The position numbers were made by a program, and so were the translations under genes. This document shows positions 52,341 through 64,000 of a DNA stretch of 64,000 bases, one piece after another. This DNA comes from Pseudomonas sp. GM41(2012) (GTDB taxonomy: Bacteria > Pseudomonadota > Gammaproteobacteria > Pseudomonadales > Pseudomonadaceae): the NCBI RefSeq assembly GCF_000282315.2, contig NZ_AKJN02000008.1, forward strand, positions 1-64,000, written 5' to 3'. The notes under the pieces are model-generated. The model had not been told where the DNA came from and made no database searches. It saw nothing but the letters and a program-made list of their open reading frames with translations. How positions within the stretch are numbered: position 1 is the stretch's first letter; every line of letters starts with the position of its first letter.

Positions 52341-52844
52341 GTGCGTAAGTTGACTCAATTGGTTCTCCTGGCGACCGTACTGGTAGCAGGCCCGGCTTTT
52401 GCCGACATGAAAATCGCCGTTCTGAACTATCAGATGGCTCTGCTGGAATCCGATGCGGCCAAGAAGTACGCCGTTGATGCCGAGAAGAAGTTCGGCCCAC
52501 AGCTGACCAAGCTCAAGACTCTGGAAAGCAGTGCCAAAGGTATCCAGGACCGTCTGATGGCCGGCGGCGACAAGATGCAGCAAGGTGAGCGTGAACGCCT
52601 GGAGCTCGAGTTCAAGCAAAAGGCCCGCGACTTCCAGTTCCAGTCCAAGGAACTGAACGAAGCCAAAGCCGTTGCCGACCGTGAAATGCTGAAACAGCTC
52701 AAGCCGAAACTGGACAGCGCTGTGGAAGAAGTCATCAAGAAAGGTGCTTATGACCTGGTCTTCGAGCGTGGCGCAGTGATCGATGTCAAGCCTCAGTACG
52801 ACATCACTCGCCAGGTTATCGAGCGCATGAATCAGCTGAAGTAA
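52341..52844 (+). CDS. skp: periplasmic chaperone Skp/OmpH
   Basis: Skp holds unfolded outer-membrane proteins in the periplasm and hands them to BAM. The 167-residue product has a signal peptide (MRKLTQLVLLATVLVAGPAFA) and the long helical tentacle region rich in Lys, Glu and Gln (QGERERLELEFKQKARDFQF). The start is GTG at 52341 with TAGGAG upstream. lpxD follows 2 bases after the stop. Confidence 0.93.
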   Translation: MRKLTQLVLLATVLVAGPAFADMKIAVLNYQMALLESDAAKKYAVDAEKKFGPQLTKLKTLESSAKGIQDRLMAGGDKMQQGERERLELEFKQKARDFQFQSKELNEAKAVADREMLKQLKPKLDSAVEEVIKKGAYDLVFERGAVIDVKPQYDITRQVIERMNQLK

Positions 52845-52846
52845 CC

Positions 52847-53902
52847 ATGACAGCGACTATAAAGCTCGGCCAATTGGCCGAGTTCCTCGGCGCCACACTG
52901 CGTGGCGACCCGGAGAAAGAAATTACTGGGCTAGCCACTTTGCAAGAGGCTGGCCCAGCTCAGTTGAGCTTTCTCGCAAACCCCCAATACCGTAAATACC
53001 TGGCGGACAGCCGGGCCGCAGCGTTGTTGCTGAAGGCCGCTGATGCTGAAGGTTTTGCAGGTAATGCGCTGGTCGTGCCTGATCCGTATCTGGCCTACGC
53101 GCGGATTTCCCATCTGTTCGATCCCAAGCCAAAGGCCGCTGTCGGTATTCATCCGACCGCCGTTGTGGCGGCGGATGCGGTGGTCGATCCGGCGGCGAGC
53201 ATTGGCGCCTTTGCGGTGATCGAAAGCTGCGCGCGTATTGCTGCGGGTGTGACCGTTGGCGCGCACTGCTTCATCGGTGCCCGCTGCGAGATTGGCGAGG
53301 GCGGTTGGTTGGCCCCGCGAGTCACGCTGTATCACGACGTGCGCATCGGTAAGCGGGTGGTGATTCAATCCGGCGCTGTCCTCGGTGGCGAAGGCTTCGG
53401 TTTTGCCAATGAGAAAGGTGTCTGGCAGAAAATCGCCCAGATCGGTGGTGTGCTGGTCGGTGACGACGTGGAGATTGGCGTGAATACCGCTATCGATCGC
53501 GGTGCACTGGCCGATACCGTTCTGGGTAACGGTGTGAAGCTCGACAACCAGATTCAGATCGCCCACAACGTGCAGGTCGGTGATCACACCGCCATGGCCG
53601 CGTGTGTGGGCATCTCCGGCAGCACTAAAATCGGCAAGCATTGCATGCTCGCCGGTGGCGTAGGGCTGGTGGGACATATCGAAATTTGCGACAACGTTTT
53701 CATCACCGGGATGACCATGGTGACCCATTCGATTACGGAAAAGGGTTCCTATTCTTCCGGTACAGCCATGCAACCGGCAGCCGAGTGGCGCAAAAGCGCG
53801 GCACGCATCCGTCAGCTCGATGACATCGCGCGGCGGTTACGACAGCTGGAAAAGCGAGTAGGGGAAGTGACCCCTGACGGTAATGCTTCATCAGATGGCT
53901 GA
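52847..53902 (+). CDS. lpxD: UDP-3-O-(3-hydroxyacyl)glucosamine N-acyltransferase
   Basis: LpxD adds the second acyl chain in lipid A synthesis. The 351-residue protein has an N-terminal uridine-binding domain, a left-handed beta-helix with hexapeptide repeats (about 105-310) including the catalytic-His region IQIAHNVQVGDHTAMAAC, and a C-terminal helix (RQLDDIARRLRQLEKRV). Confidence 0.95.
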   Translation: MTATIKLGQLAEFLGATLRGDPEKEITGLATLQEAGPAQLSFLANPQYRKYLADSRAAALLLKAADAEGFAGNALVVPDPYLAYARISHLFDPKPKAAVGIHPTAVVAADAVVDPAASIGAFAVIESCARIAAGVTVGAHCFIGARCEIGEGGWLAPRVTLYHDVRIGKRVVIQSGAVLGGEGFGFANEKGVWQKIAQIGGVLVGDDVEIGVNTAIDRGALADTVLGNGVKLDNQIQIAHNVQVGDHTAMAACVGISGSTKIGKHCMLAGGVGLVGHIEICDNVFITGMTMVTHSITEKGSYSSGTAMQPAAEWRKSAARIRQLDDIARRLRQLEKRVGEVTPDGNASSDG

Positions 53903-54009
53903 TACCATTTCCATATCAAGTGTGCACAGCCGCTAGACTGCCTCCTTGATTTGCTAGAGGGGTGCGCGTCAGTCGCGCCTCCCAATCTTTACATAGGCTT
54001 CCCCCCGAA

Positions 54010-54450
54010 ATGATGGACATCAACGAGATTCGCGAATACCTGCCTCACCGTTACCCGTTCCTGCTGGTGGACCGGGTCGTGGATCTGGATGTGGAAGGCA
54101 AGCGCATTCGCGCCTACAAGAATGTCAGCATCAACGAACCGTTCTTCAATGGTCACTTCCCTGCGCATCCAATCATGCCGGGTGTGTTGATCATCGAAGC
54201 GATGGCTCAGGCTGCCGGTATCCTTGGCTTCAAAATGCTTGACGTGAAGCCAGCCGACGGCACGCTCTACTACTTCGTCGGCTCCGACAAACTGCGTTTT
54301 CGCCAGCCCGTCACCCCAGGCGATCAGTTGATCCTCGAAGCCCGCTTCATCAGCTGCAAGCGTCAGATCTGGAAGTTCGAGTGCCAGGCTTCGGTCGATG
54401 GCAAGCCAGTCTGCTCTGCTGAAATCATCTGCGCGGAACGCAAACTATGA
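54010..54450 (+). CDS. fabZ: 3-hydroxyacyl-ACP dehydratase FabZ
   Basis: FabZ dehydrates 3-hydroxyacyl-ACP in fatty acid elongation. The 146-residue hot-dog-fold enzyme has the active-site His and Glu in NGHFPAHPIMPGVLIIEAMAQ. The start MMDINEIREYLPHRYPF is the usual one, though no strong ribosome-binding site precedes it; a GTG at 53962 would add 16 unusual residues. It overlaps lpxA by 4 bases, so the 3-hydroxyacyl-ACP branch point between fatty acids and lipid A is co-expressed. Confidence 0.95.
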   Translation: MMDINEIREYLPHRYPFLLVDRVVDLDVEGKRIRAYKNVSINEPFFNGHFPAHPIMPGVLIIEAMAQAAGILGFKMLDVKPADGTLYYFVGSDKLRFRQPVTPGDQLILEARFISCKRQIWKFECQASVDGKPVCSAEIICAERKL

Positions 54451-55223
54451 GTTTGATTGACCCTCGCGCAATCATCGATCCGACGGCTATCCTGGCCGAC
54501 GGCGTCGAGGTCGGCCCTTGGTCGATCATCGGTGCAGGTGTGGAAATCGGCGAGGGGACAGTGATCGGGCCGCATGTGATTCTTAAAGGCCCGACCCGAA
54601 TCGGAAAGCACAACCGCATCTACCAGTTTTCTTCGGTAGGTGAGGACACGCCCGATCTGAAATACAAAGGTGAAGAAACTCGCCTGGTCATCGGTGACCA
54701 CAATGTCATCCGTGAAGGCGTGACGATTCACCGTGGGACCGTTCAGGACCGTTCTGAAACGACCCTGGGCGATCACAATCTGATCATGGCTTATGCCCAC
54801 ATCGGCCACGATAGCGTCATCGGCAACCACTGCATCCTGGTCAATAACACCGCATTGGCGGGCCATGTGCACGTTGAAGACTGGGCGATCCTGTCCGGTT
54901 TTACCCTGGTTCACCAGTATTGCCATATCGGCGCCCACAGCTTTTCCGGTATGGGCACGGCCATCGGCAAGGACGTCCCGGCGTACGTTACGGTATTCGG
55001 CAACCCGGCCGAAGCACGCAGCATGAACTTCGAAGGCATGCGTCGTCGCGGTTTCAGCGAAGATGCGATTCACGCGCTGCGTCGTGCCTACAAGGTGGTT
55101 TATCGCCAGGGCCTGACGGTCGAACAGGCACTCGCCGAGCTGGCCGAGACTTCGGATCAGTTCCCGGAAGTCGCGGTATTCCGTGATTCCATCCAGTCTT
55201 CGACCCGCGGCATCACTCGTTAA
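54447..55223 (+). CDS. lpxA: UDP-N-acetylglucosamine acyltransferase
   Basis: LpxA attaches 3-hydroxyacyl to UDP-GlcNAc, the first lipid A step. The 258-residue left-handed beta-helix protein has the catalytic-His region NLIMAYAHIGHDSVIGNHC and the C-terminal helical domain (RRRGFSEDAIHALRRAYKV). It lies between fabZ (4-base overlap) and lpxB (2-base gap). Confidence 0.97.
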   Translation: MSLIDPRAIIDPTAILADGVEVGPWSIIGAGVEIGEGTVIGPHVILKGPTRIGKHNRIYQFSSVGEDTPDLKYKGEETRLVIGDHNVIREGVTIHRGTVQDRSETTLGDHNLIMAYAHIGHDSVIGNHCILVNNTALAGHVHVEDWAILSGFTLVHQYCHIGAHSFSGMGTAIGKDVPAYVTVFGNPAEARSMNFEGMRRRGFSEDAIHALRRAYKVVYRQGLTVEQALAELAETSDQFPEVAVFRDSIQSSTRGITR

Positions 55224-55225
55224 TC

Positions 55226-56356
55226 ATGGCTAATCTGCGTATTGCGCTGGTGGCGGGTGAGGCTTCCGGCGACATTCTTGGCGCGGGTCTCATGCGCGCA
55301 CTCAAGGCACAGCATCCGGCAGTCGAGTTCATCGGTGTCGGTGGTCCGCTGATGCAGGCCGAAGGCCTGACTTCGTATTTTCCGATGGAACGTCTTTCGG
55401 TCATGGGCCTGGTGGAAGTGCTGGGTCGCTTGCGCGAGTTGCTGGCACGCCGCAAGAAGCTGGTTGCCGACCTGATCGCCGAGAAGCCGGACGTGTTCAT
55501 CGGTATCGATGCCCCGGACTTCAACCTCAATATCGAACTCAAGCTGCGTCAGGCCGGGATCAAGACCGTGCATTACGTGAGCCCGTCGGTTTGGGCGTGG
55601 CGGCAGAAACGGGTGCTGAAGATTCGTGAAGGCTGCGATCTGATGCTGACGCTGTTCCCGTTCGAAGCGAAATTCTATGAAGAGAAGGGCGTGCCGGTGC
55701 GGTTTGTCGGGCATTCCCTGGCTGACGCCATCCCGCTGGAGGCCGACCGTGCCGCCGCGCGGGCTGAACTCGGTTTGCCCGACGGGCCGCTGGTTGCTCT
55801 GATGCCCGGCAGCCGCGGTGGCGAAGTTGGCCGACTCGGTGCGTTGTTTCTCGATACGGCCCAGCGTCTGCGAGCCCTGCGCCCTGGTGTGCGGTTCGTC
55901 ATGCCTTGCGCTGGCCCCGAGCGCCGCAAGCAACTTGAAGAGCTGCTGGCGGGCCGAGATCTGCCGCTGACATTGCTCGATGGCAAATCCCACCTGGCCC
56001 TGGCGGCCTGCGACGCGGTACTGATTGCCTCCGGAACGGCGACGCTTGAAGCGTTGTTGTACAAACGGCCGATGGTGGTCGCCTACCGCTTGGCACCGCT
56101 GACGTTCTGGATTCTCAAGCGCATGGTGAAAAGTCCCTACATCTCCTTGCCGAACCTGCTGGCCCAGCGTCTGTTGGTGCCCGAGTTGTTGCAGGACGAT
56201 GCGACGGTTGAAGCCTTGGCCCAAACGCTGTCGCCACTGATCGAAGGCGGTGAAGAACAGACCCGCGGCTTCGATGAAATCCACCGGACCCTTCGTCTGG
56301 ATGCCTCCAACCAGGCTGCAGATGCAGTGTTGAACCTGATCGGCCAAGTACAATGA
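55226..56356 (+). CDS. lpxB: lipid-A-disaccharide synthase
   Basis: LpxB joins UDP-diacylglucosamine and lipid X into the lipid A disaccharide. The 376-residue GT19 enzyme shows ALVAGEASGDILGAGLM, GIDAPDFNLNIELKLRQ, YVSPSVWAWRQKR and the UDP-binding LIASGTATLEALL. It overlaps rnhB by 4 bases (ATGA). Confidence 0.96.
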   Translation: MANLRIALVAGEASGDILGAGLMRALKAQHPAVEFIGVGGPLMQAEGLTSYFPMERLSVMGLVEVLGRLRELLARRKKLVADLIAEKPDVFIGIDAPDFNLNIELKLRQAGIKTVHYVSPSVWAWRQKRVLKIREGCDLMLTLFPFEAKFYEEKGVPVRFVGHSLADAIPLEADRAAARAELGLPDGPLVALMPGSRGGEVGRLGALFLDTAQRLRALRPGVRFVMPCAGPERRKQLEELLAGRDLPLTLLDGKSHLALAACDAVLIASGTATLEALLYKRPMVVAYRLAPLTFWILKRMVKSPYISLPNLLAQRLLVPELLQDDATVEALAQTLSPLIEGGEEQTRGFDEIHRTLRLDASNQAADAVLNLIGQVQ

Positions 56357-56994
56357 GTAAAACAAGCATGCAAATGGGGCTGGATTTCACCTTGGTCGCT
56401 GAAGTCGAAGAGTTGGTAGCCGGTGTTGACGAAGTCGGTCGCGGCCCGCTTTGTGGTGCCGTGGTAACGGCTGCCGTGATCCTTGATCCGAGCCGTCCGA
56501 TCCTGGGCCTGAACGATTCGAAGAAGCTCACCGAAGCACGCCGCGAAAAGCTCTACGACGAAATCTGCGAAAAGGCCCTGAGCTGGTGCATTGCCCGGGC
56601 TGAAGTCGAAGAAATCGACGAGCTGAACATCTTGCACGCCACCATGCTGGCCATGCAGCGCGCCATCGAAGGTCTGCACATTCAGCCGAAACTGGCGATG
56701 ATCGACGGCAACCGCTGCCCGAAACTGTCCATGCGCGCCGAAGCGGTGGTGCAGGGCGACGGCAAGGTACCGGCCATCGCTGCCGCGTCGATTCTGGCCA
56801 AGGTCAGCCGCGACCGCGAGATGGCAGCGTTCGAATTGATTTACCCGGGTTACGGCATCGGCGGCCACAAAGGCTACCCGACGCCCGTTCACCTGGAGGC
56901 GCTGGCCCGCTTGGGTCCAACGCCGATTCACCGCCGCTCGTTCGCCCCGGTACGCCTGGCGTACGAGGCGCGGGAAAACCTGATCGAGAGTTAG
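56353..56994 (+). CDS. rnhB: ribonuclease HII
   Basis: RNase HII nicks at ribonucleotides in DNA. The 213-residue protein has the GVDEVGRGPLCG motif with the first catalytic Asp-Glu pair, NDSKKL and the C-terminal HRRSFAPVR. The lpxB overlap and the following dnaE repeat the lpxA-lpxB-rnhB-dnaE order of E. coli. Confidence 0.96.
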   Translation: MSKTSMQMGLDFTLVAEVEELVAGVDEVGRGPLCGAVVTAAVILDPSRPILGLNDSKKLTEARREKLYDEICEKALSWCIARAEVEEIDELNILHATMLAMQRAIEGLHIQPKLAMIDGNRCPKLSMRAEAVVQGDGKVPAIAAASILAKVSRDREMAAFELIYPGYGIGGHKGYPTPVHLEALARLGPTPIHRRSFAPVRLAYEARENLIES

Positions 56995-57015
56995 TCGCAA
57001 GGCTGATGTTTTTGC

Positions 57016-57045
57016 CAAGGCCCGGTACAATCCGGGCCTTGTTGT
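57016..57045 (+). terminator. hairpin between rnhB and dnaE
   Basis: CAAGGCCCGG / CCGGGCCTTG with a 6-base loop is followed by TTGTCTT. It begins about 20 bases after rnhB and may end the envelope operon or attenuate dnaE. TACAAT inside the loop could alternatively serve as a -10 box. Confidence 0.55.
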
Positions 57046-57077
57046 CTTCACGTTTCTAGTTTCTAGACAGGATCACT

Positions 57078-60599
<3,522 letters not shown>

Positions 60600-60738
60600 C
60601 GGTCAGGTGCTATAGAAGCGCCTGATCTCGACCTGAATTTTTAATCTCGACCTGAACGCGCCTCTCCCTTAAGGTAGGGCGCGAATAGACAACCGGCCGG
60701 CCCAAGCTCTCTTGGATGTCGACCCAAGACGGACGCCT

Positions 60739-61686
60739 ATGAACCCGAATTTTCTAGATTTCGAACAGCCGATCGCCGACCTGCAAGCCAAGATCGAAGA
60801 GTTGCGCTTGGTCGGTAATGACAATTCGCTGAATATCGGCGATGAGATCTCCCGCCTGCAGGACAAAAGCAGCACGCTGACCGAAGACATCTTCGGCAAG
60901 CTGACCAGCTGGCAGATCGCGCGTCTGGCGCGTCACCCGAAACGTCCGTACACCCTGGACTACATCGAACACATCTTCACCGAGTTCGATGAACTGCACG
61001 GCGACCGTCACTTCTCCGACGACGCTGCCATTGTCGGCGGCATTGCCCGTCTGGACGACCAGCCAGTAATGATCATCGGTCACCAGAAAGGCCGTGAAGT
61101 GCGCGAGAAAGTTCGCCGCAACTTCGGCATGCCGCGTCCGGAAGGCTACCGCAAGGCGTGCCGCCTGATGGAAATGGCCGAACGTTTCAAGATGCCGATC
61201 CTGACCTTCATCGACACCCCGGGTGCTTACCCTGGTATCGACGCTGAAGAGCGCAACCAGAGCGAAGCGATTGCCTGGAACCTGCGCGTCATGGCACGCC
61301 TGAAAACCCCAATCATCGCCACCGTGATCGGTGAAGGTGGTTCCGGTGGTGCTCTGGCGATCGGCGTTTGCGATCAACTGAACATGCTGCAGTACTCGAC
61401 TTACGCGGTGATTTCACCGGAAGGTTGCGCCTCGATTCTGTGGAAGACCGCCGAAAAAGCGCCGGACGCTGCTGAGGCCATGGGTATCACTGCCGAGCGC
61501 CTGAAAGGCCTGGGTATTGTGGATAAAGTGATCAGCGAGCCTTTGGGCGGCGCACACCGTAATCCGGCTGCTGCGGCTGCATCGATCCGTGCCGAGCTGA
61601 GCTCGCAGCTGGCGATGTTGAAGAAGTTCGATAACGAAGCGCTGCTGGCCCGTCGTTACGAGCGTCTGATGAGCTACGGTCTCTGA
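60739..61686 (+). CDS. accA: acetyl-CoA carboxylase carboxyltransferase alpha subunit
   Basis: AccA with AccD transfers CO2 from biotin to acetyl-CoA to form malonyl-CoA for fatty acids. The 315-residue protein shows the family core: FGMPRPEGYRKA, FIDTPGAYPGIDAEERNQSE and GEGGSGGALAIGV. ATG 60739 (MNPNFLDFEQP) is the usual start; a reading from 60712 is unsupported. dnaE-accA adjacency is as in E. coli. Confidence 0.96.
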   Translation: MNPNFLDFEQPIADLQAKIEELRLVGNDNSLNIGDEISRLQDKSSTLTEDIFGKLTSWQIARLARHPKRPYTLDYIEHIFTEFDELHGDRHFSDDAAIVGGIARLDDQPVMIIGHQKGREVREKVRRNFGMPRPEGYRKACRLMEMAERFKMPILTFIDTPGAYPGIDAEERNQSEAIAWNLRVMARLKTPIIATVIGEGGSGGALAIGVCDQLNMLQYSTYAVISPEGCASILWKTAEKAPDAAEAMGITAERLKGLGIVDKVISEPLGGAHRNPAAAAASIRAELSSQLAMLKKFDNEALLARRYERLMSYGL

Positions 61687-61704
61687 TCGATCGCTCCTCC
61701 ATCA

Positions 61705-61796
61705 TGTAGGAGCAAGGCTTGCCCGCGATAAGGACGCCTCGGTTTAACAGACCGACCGCGTTATCGTTCATCGCGAGCAAGCTCGGCTCCTACAGG
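61705..61796. repeat. REPIN, GTAGGAGCAAGGC type, outward-headed, diverged arms
   Basis: TGTAGGAGCAAGGCTTGCCC at the left is mirrored by GAGCAAGCTCGGCTCCTACA at the right; the two arms differ at several positions. It is the only REP pair in the right 28 kb and lies between accA and tilS. Confidence 0.85.
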
Positions 61797-61809
61797 TTTT
61801 GGTGCGTTC

Positions 61810-63123
61810 ATGACTCTTTACGCAACGCTTCTCAAGCAACTTGCTCCGTGGCGCAACGCTACGGCCTGGCGCATCGCCTTCTCCGGTGGTCTCGACTCCA
61901 CCGTTCTGTTGCACCTTCTCGTACACCTCGCAAAAACCGAATCCCTGCCGGCGCTAAGCGCCATCCATGTTCATCACGGCCTTCAGGCTGTGGCTGATGC
62001 GTGGCCGGCTCATTGTCAGTCGGTCTGTGATGCGCTGCGTGTGCCGCTGCAGGTTGTTCGTGTGCAGGTTCAACCCGGCGCCAGCCTTGAGCGTGCAGCC
62101 CGGGATGCGCGATATGCCGCGTTCATCGAGGCGACTCAGGCCAATGAAGTGTTGATGACTGCCCAGCACCGTGACGATCAAGCGGAAACGTTGTTGTTTC
62201 GGCTGTTGCGTGGGGCAGGGGTGAGAGGGTTGTCGGGGATGCCACGCCAGCGCCCGCTCGGTAAAGGGCTGCTGCTGCGGCCATTGCTCGATGTCACTCG
62301 GGCTGACCTTGAAGCTTATGCGGCGGAGCATCGGCTGAGCTGGATCGAAGACCCTTCGAACCAGGATCGGCAATTCTCGCGAAATTACCTGCGCCATCAG
62401 GTCTTCCCGGGATTGACCAAGCGCTGGCCGCAAGCGGTAACGACCATGGCCCGCAGCGCTGCGCACCTGGGCGAAGCGCAGGGATTGCTCGATGAACTTG
62501 CGCAAATCGACCTGGCCGGCGCCAGCACTGCCACTGATTTTGATTGGCTGGGATTGCCGTCCCTGGAACTGGGGGCATTGGCAACGCTGTCCGCAGCTCG
62601 TCAGCGTAATGCCTTAAGTCATTGGCTCGAACCGCTGACGCGACTGCCGGACAGTGACCATTGGTCGGGTTGGGAGAATTTACGTGATGCCACCGGCGAT
62701 GCCTGCCCGATCTGGCGGCTGGCGGATGGCGAACTGCATCGGGCGGGTGGGCGTATCTGGTGGTTGTCCGGCAGCTGGTTGCGCACGTCGCCCGCCGTCG
62801 GAAACTGGCTTGATCCCTCGCTATCGCTGGTGTTGCCGGACAACGGCGTGCTCACACTTACCGGCCAAATCCCCGATGGCTTGCTGCATATCCGCTATCG
62901 TGAGGGAGGTGAGGTGATGAATTTGCCCGGTCGCGGCCATCGCGATCTGAAGCGATTGCTCAATGAAAGCGGCGTGCCGGGTTTCGTCCGTGGCAGATTG
63001 CCGCTGCTCTACCGAGACGAGCAATTGCTGGCGGTGGCCAACCTGCGGGGCTTGGATGGCAGTGCAAAGGACCATTGGAATTTGCATTGGCAGCCACCGC
63101 ACGAAGATCTAGGTTTGAGCTGA
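61810..63123 (+). CDS. tilS: tRNA(Ile)-lysidine synthase
   Basis: TilS changes C34 of the CAU-anticodon tRNA-Ile to lysidine so that it reads AUA. The 437-residue protein has the PP-loop SGGLDS (25-30), the HHGLQ motif, the AQHRDDQAETLLFRLLRG motif and a C-terminal tRNA-binding domain ending near the RDLKRLLNESGVPGFVR segment. E. coli TilS has 432 residues. Confidence 0.94.
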   Translation: MTLYATLLKQLAPWRNATAWRIAFSGGLDSTVLLHLLVHLAKTESLPALSAIHVHHGLQAVADAWPAHCQSVCDALRVPLQVVRVQVQPGASLERAARDARYAAFIEATQANEVLMTAQHRDDQAETLLFRLLRGAGVRGLSGMPRQRPLGKGLLLRPLLDVTRADLEAYAAEHRLSWIEDPSNQDRQFSRNYLRHQVFPGLTKRWPQAVTTMARSAAHLGEAQGLLDELAQIDLAGASTATDFDWLGLPSLELGALATLSAARQRNALSHWLEPLTRLPDSDHWSGWENLRDATGDACPIWRLADGELHRAGGRIWWLSGSWLRTSPAVGNWLDPSLSLVLPDNGVLTLTGQIPDGLLHIRYREGGEVMNLPGRGHRDLKRLLNESGVPGFVRGRLPLLYRDEQLLAVANLRGLDGSAKDHWNLHWQPPHEDLGLS

Positions 63124-63397
63124 AAGGGGCTTTCCGGTAGACTACGCTCCCTTCTTGATACAACTTCTGTGGATTCGCCTGAATTGCAGGAGTTGCCGAT
63201 TACCAAGCAGTCTTTGCTGGGCGATTCCAAAAAATGTGTAGCGAGCAACGTACCGGTGTTTCATCTTCCGGTCTGTCCCAACGCGGCGGTTTTTTTGAAA
63301 GGTGCACTGTGATTAATGCAGGTGATCGGGGGCTTCGGCCTTCCTTCGCTTTCCCCGGCGGCTCGGACCGCTTTAACGCAGACTTCTAGGGTTTTTC
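63124..63397. other. intergenic region between tilS and pyrG
   Basis: No gene is supported in these 274 bases. The right end is GC-rich with small dyads; I see no clear terminator for tilS and no convincing promoter pair for pyrG. Confidence 0.4.
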
Positions 63398-64000
63398 ATG
63401 ACGCGCTACATATTCGTCACGGGCGGTGTTGTTTCTTCATTGGGGAAAGGCATCGCATCGGCTTCATTGGCGGCCATCCTGGAGGCGCGGGGACTTAAGG
63501 TCACCATGCTGAAGCTGGACCCGTACATCAACGTTGACCCGGGCACCATGAGCCCGTTCCAGCACGGTGAAGTGTTCGTCACCCACGACGGCGCCGAGAC
63601 CGACCTGGACCTGGGCCACTACGAGCGGTTCATCCGCACGACCATGACCCAGAACAACAACTTCACCACCGGCCGTGTCTACGAACACGTCCTGCGCAAA
63701 GAGCGCCGTGGTGATTACCTGGGCGCCACCATTCAGGTGATCCCGCACATCACCGACGAAATCAAGCGCCGGATCATCAAGGGCGCCGGCGATGCCGACG
63801 TGGCCATGGTCGAGATCGGTGGCACCGTGGGTGACATCGAGTCCCAGCCGTTCCTCGAAGCGATCCGTCAATTGCGTTTCGAAGTCGGCGCCAAGCGCGC
63901 GATGCTGATGCACCTGACACTGGTGCCGTATATCGCCACTGCCGGCGAAACCAAAACCAAGCCTACTCAGCACTCGGTCAAGGAACTGCGTTCCATCGGC
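63398..64000 (+). CDS. pyrG: CTP synthase, N-terminal part (runs off the window)
   Basis: PyrG makes CTP from UTP, ATP and glutamine. The 201 codons inside the window start [21 protein letters not shown], with the P-loop-like nucleotide site and the [20 protein letters not shown] and [18 protein letters not shown] motifs of the synthase domain. The rest, including the glutamine amidotransferase domain, lies beyond position 64000. The start lacks a strong ribosome-binding site but gives the standard N terminus. Confidence 0.96.

Overview
The window is a chromosomal core segment of a fluorescent-group Pseudomonas. Four things point there. The gene content and order match Pseudomonas loci (lysS, ppc-adk-tsaB, mexL-mexJK, ndvB-dapE, glnD-map, rpsB-tsf-pyrH-frr, dxr-rseP-bamA-lpx-dnaE-accA). 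Proteins are close to the usual pseudomonad lengths. Coding DNA is GC-rich. Intergenic spaces carry the paired REP sequences (REPINs) typical of the P. fluorescens group. I see no phage, IS element, plasmid gene, CRISPR array, tRNA or rRNA gene.

Layout. 0.2-2.9 kb: prfB (RF2, with its programmed frameshift) and lysS, closed by a terminator. 3.0-9.3 kb: a TetR regulator, several small envelope proteins (lipoproteins, a lipoprotein alpha/beta hydrolase, a DUF4398/OmpA lipoprotein pair) and a QEGLA-motif putative metallopeptidase. 9.2-10.2 kb: a gene-free block with a long imperfect inverted repeat. 10.2-18.3 kb: ppc, adk, tsaB, a DUF72 gene, an isocitrate-lyase-family gene, an unrecognised protein with a 42-residue tandem repeat, and rsmJ. 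18.4-23.4 kb: a MexL-type repressor divergent from a MexJK-type RND efflux pair. 23.5-33.6 kb: a DUF4197 gene, plsB, a cold-shock protein, rlmA, dapE, ndvB and tcdA. 33.7-42.0 kb: a long leftward block with csdE, csdA, dapD, an ArsC/YffB-like gene, dapC, glnD and map. 42.4-64.0 kb: a rightward block of essential genes, rpsB, tsf, pyrH, frr, uppS, cdsA, dxr, rseP, bamA, skp, lpxD, fabZ, lpxA, lpxB, rnhB, dnaE, accA, tilS and the start of pyrG.

The genes mainly serve translation (RF2, LysRS, S2, EF-Ts, RRF, tRNA and rRNA modification), envelope building (isoprenoid and phospholipid precursors, lipid A, BamA and its chaperone Skp, periplasmic glucans), lysine/diaminopimelate synthesis (dapC, dapD, dapE) and nitrogen signalling (GlnD). 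The accessory signal lies mostly in intergenic DNA. Eleven paired REP elements of two sequence types occur in two opposite arrangements, plus one perfect 38-bp-arm palindrome of a third type. They are dense from 3.7 to 35.4 kb and absent from about 35.4 to 61.7 kb.

I did not find a clear undescribed multi-gene system. The best leads are the long inverted repeat before ppc, the tandem-repeat protein at 16823-17443, the HExxxH-type QEGLA protein, and several regulatory sites (a palindromic operator at mexJ, a sigma-E/AlgU-like promoter for the lipoprotein pair, an rpsB leader, and a hairpin between rseP and bamA). Protein functions are read from motifs and family knowledge; no database search was run.
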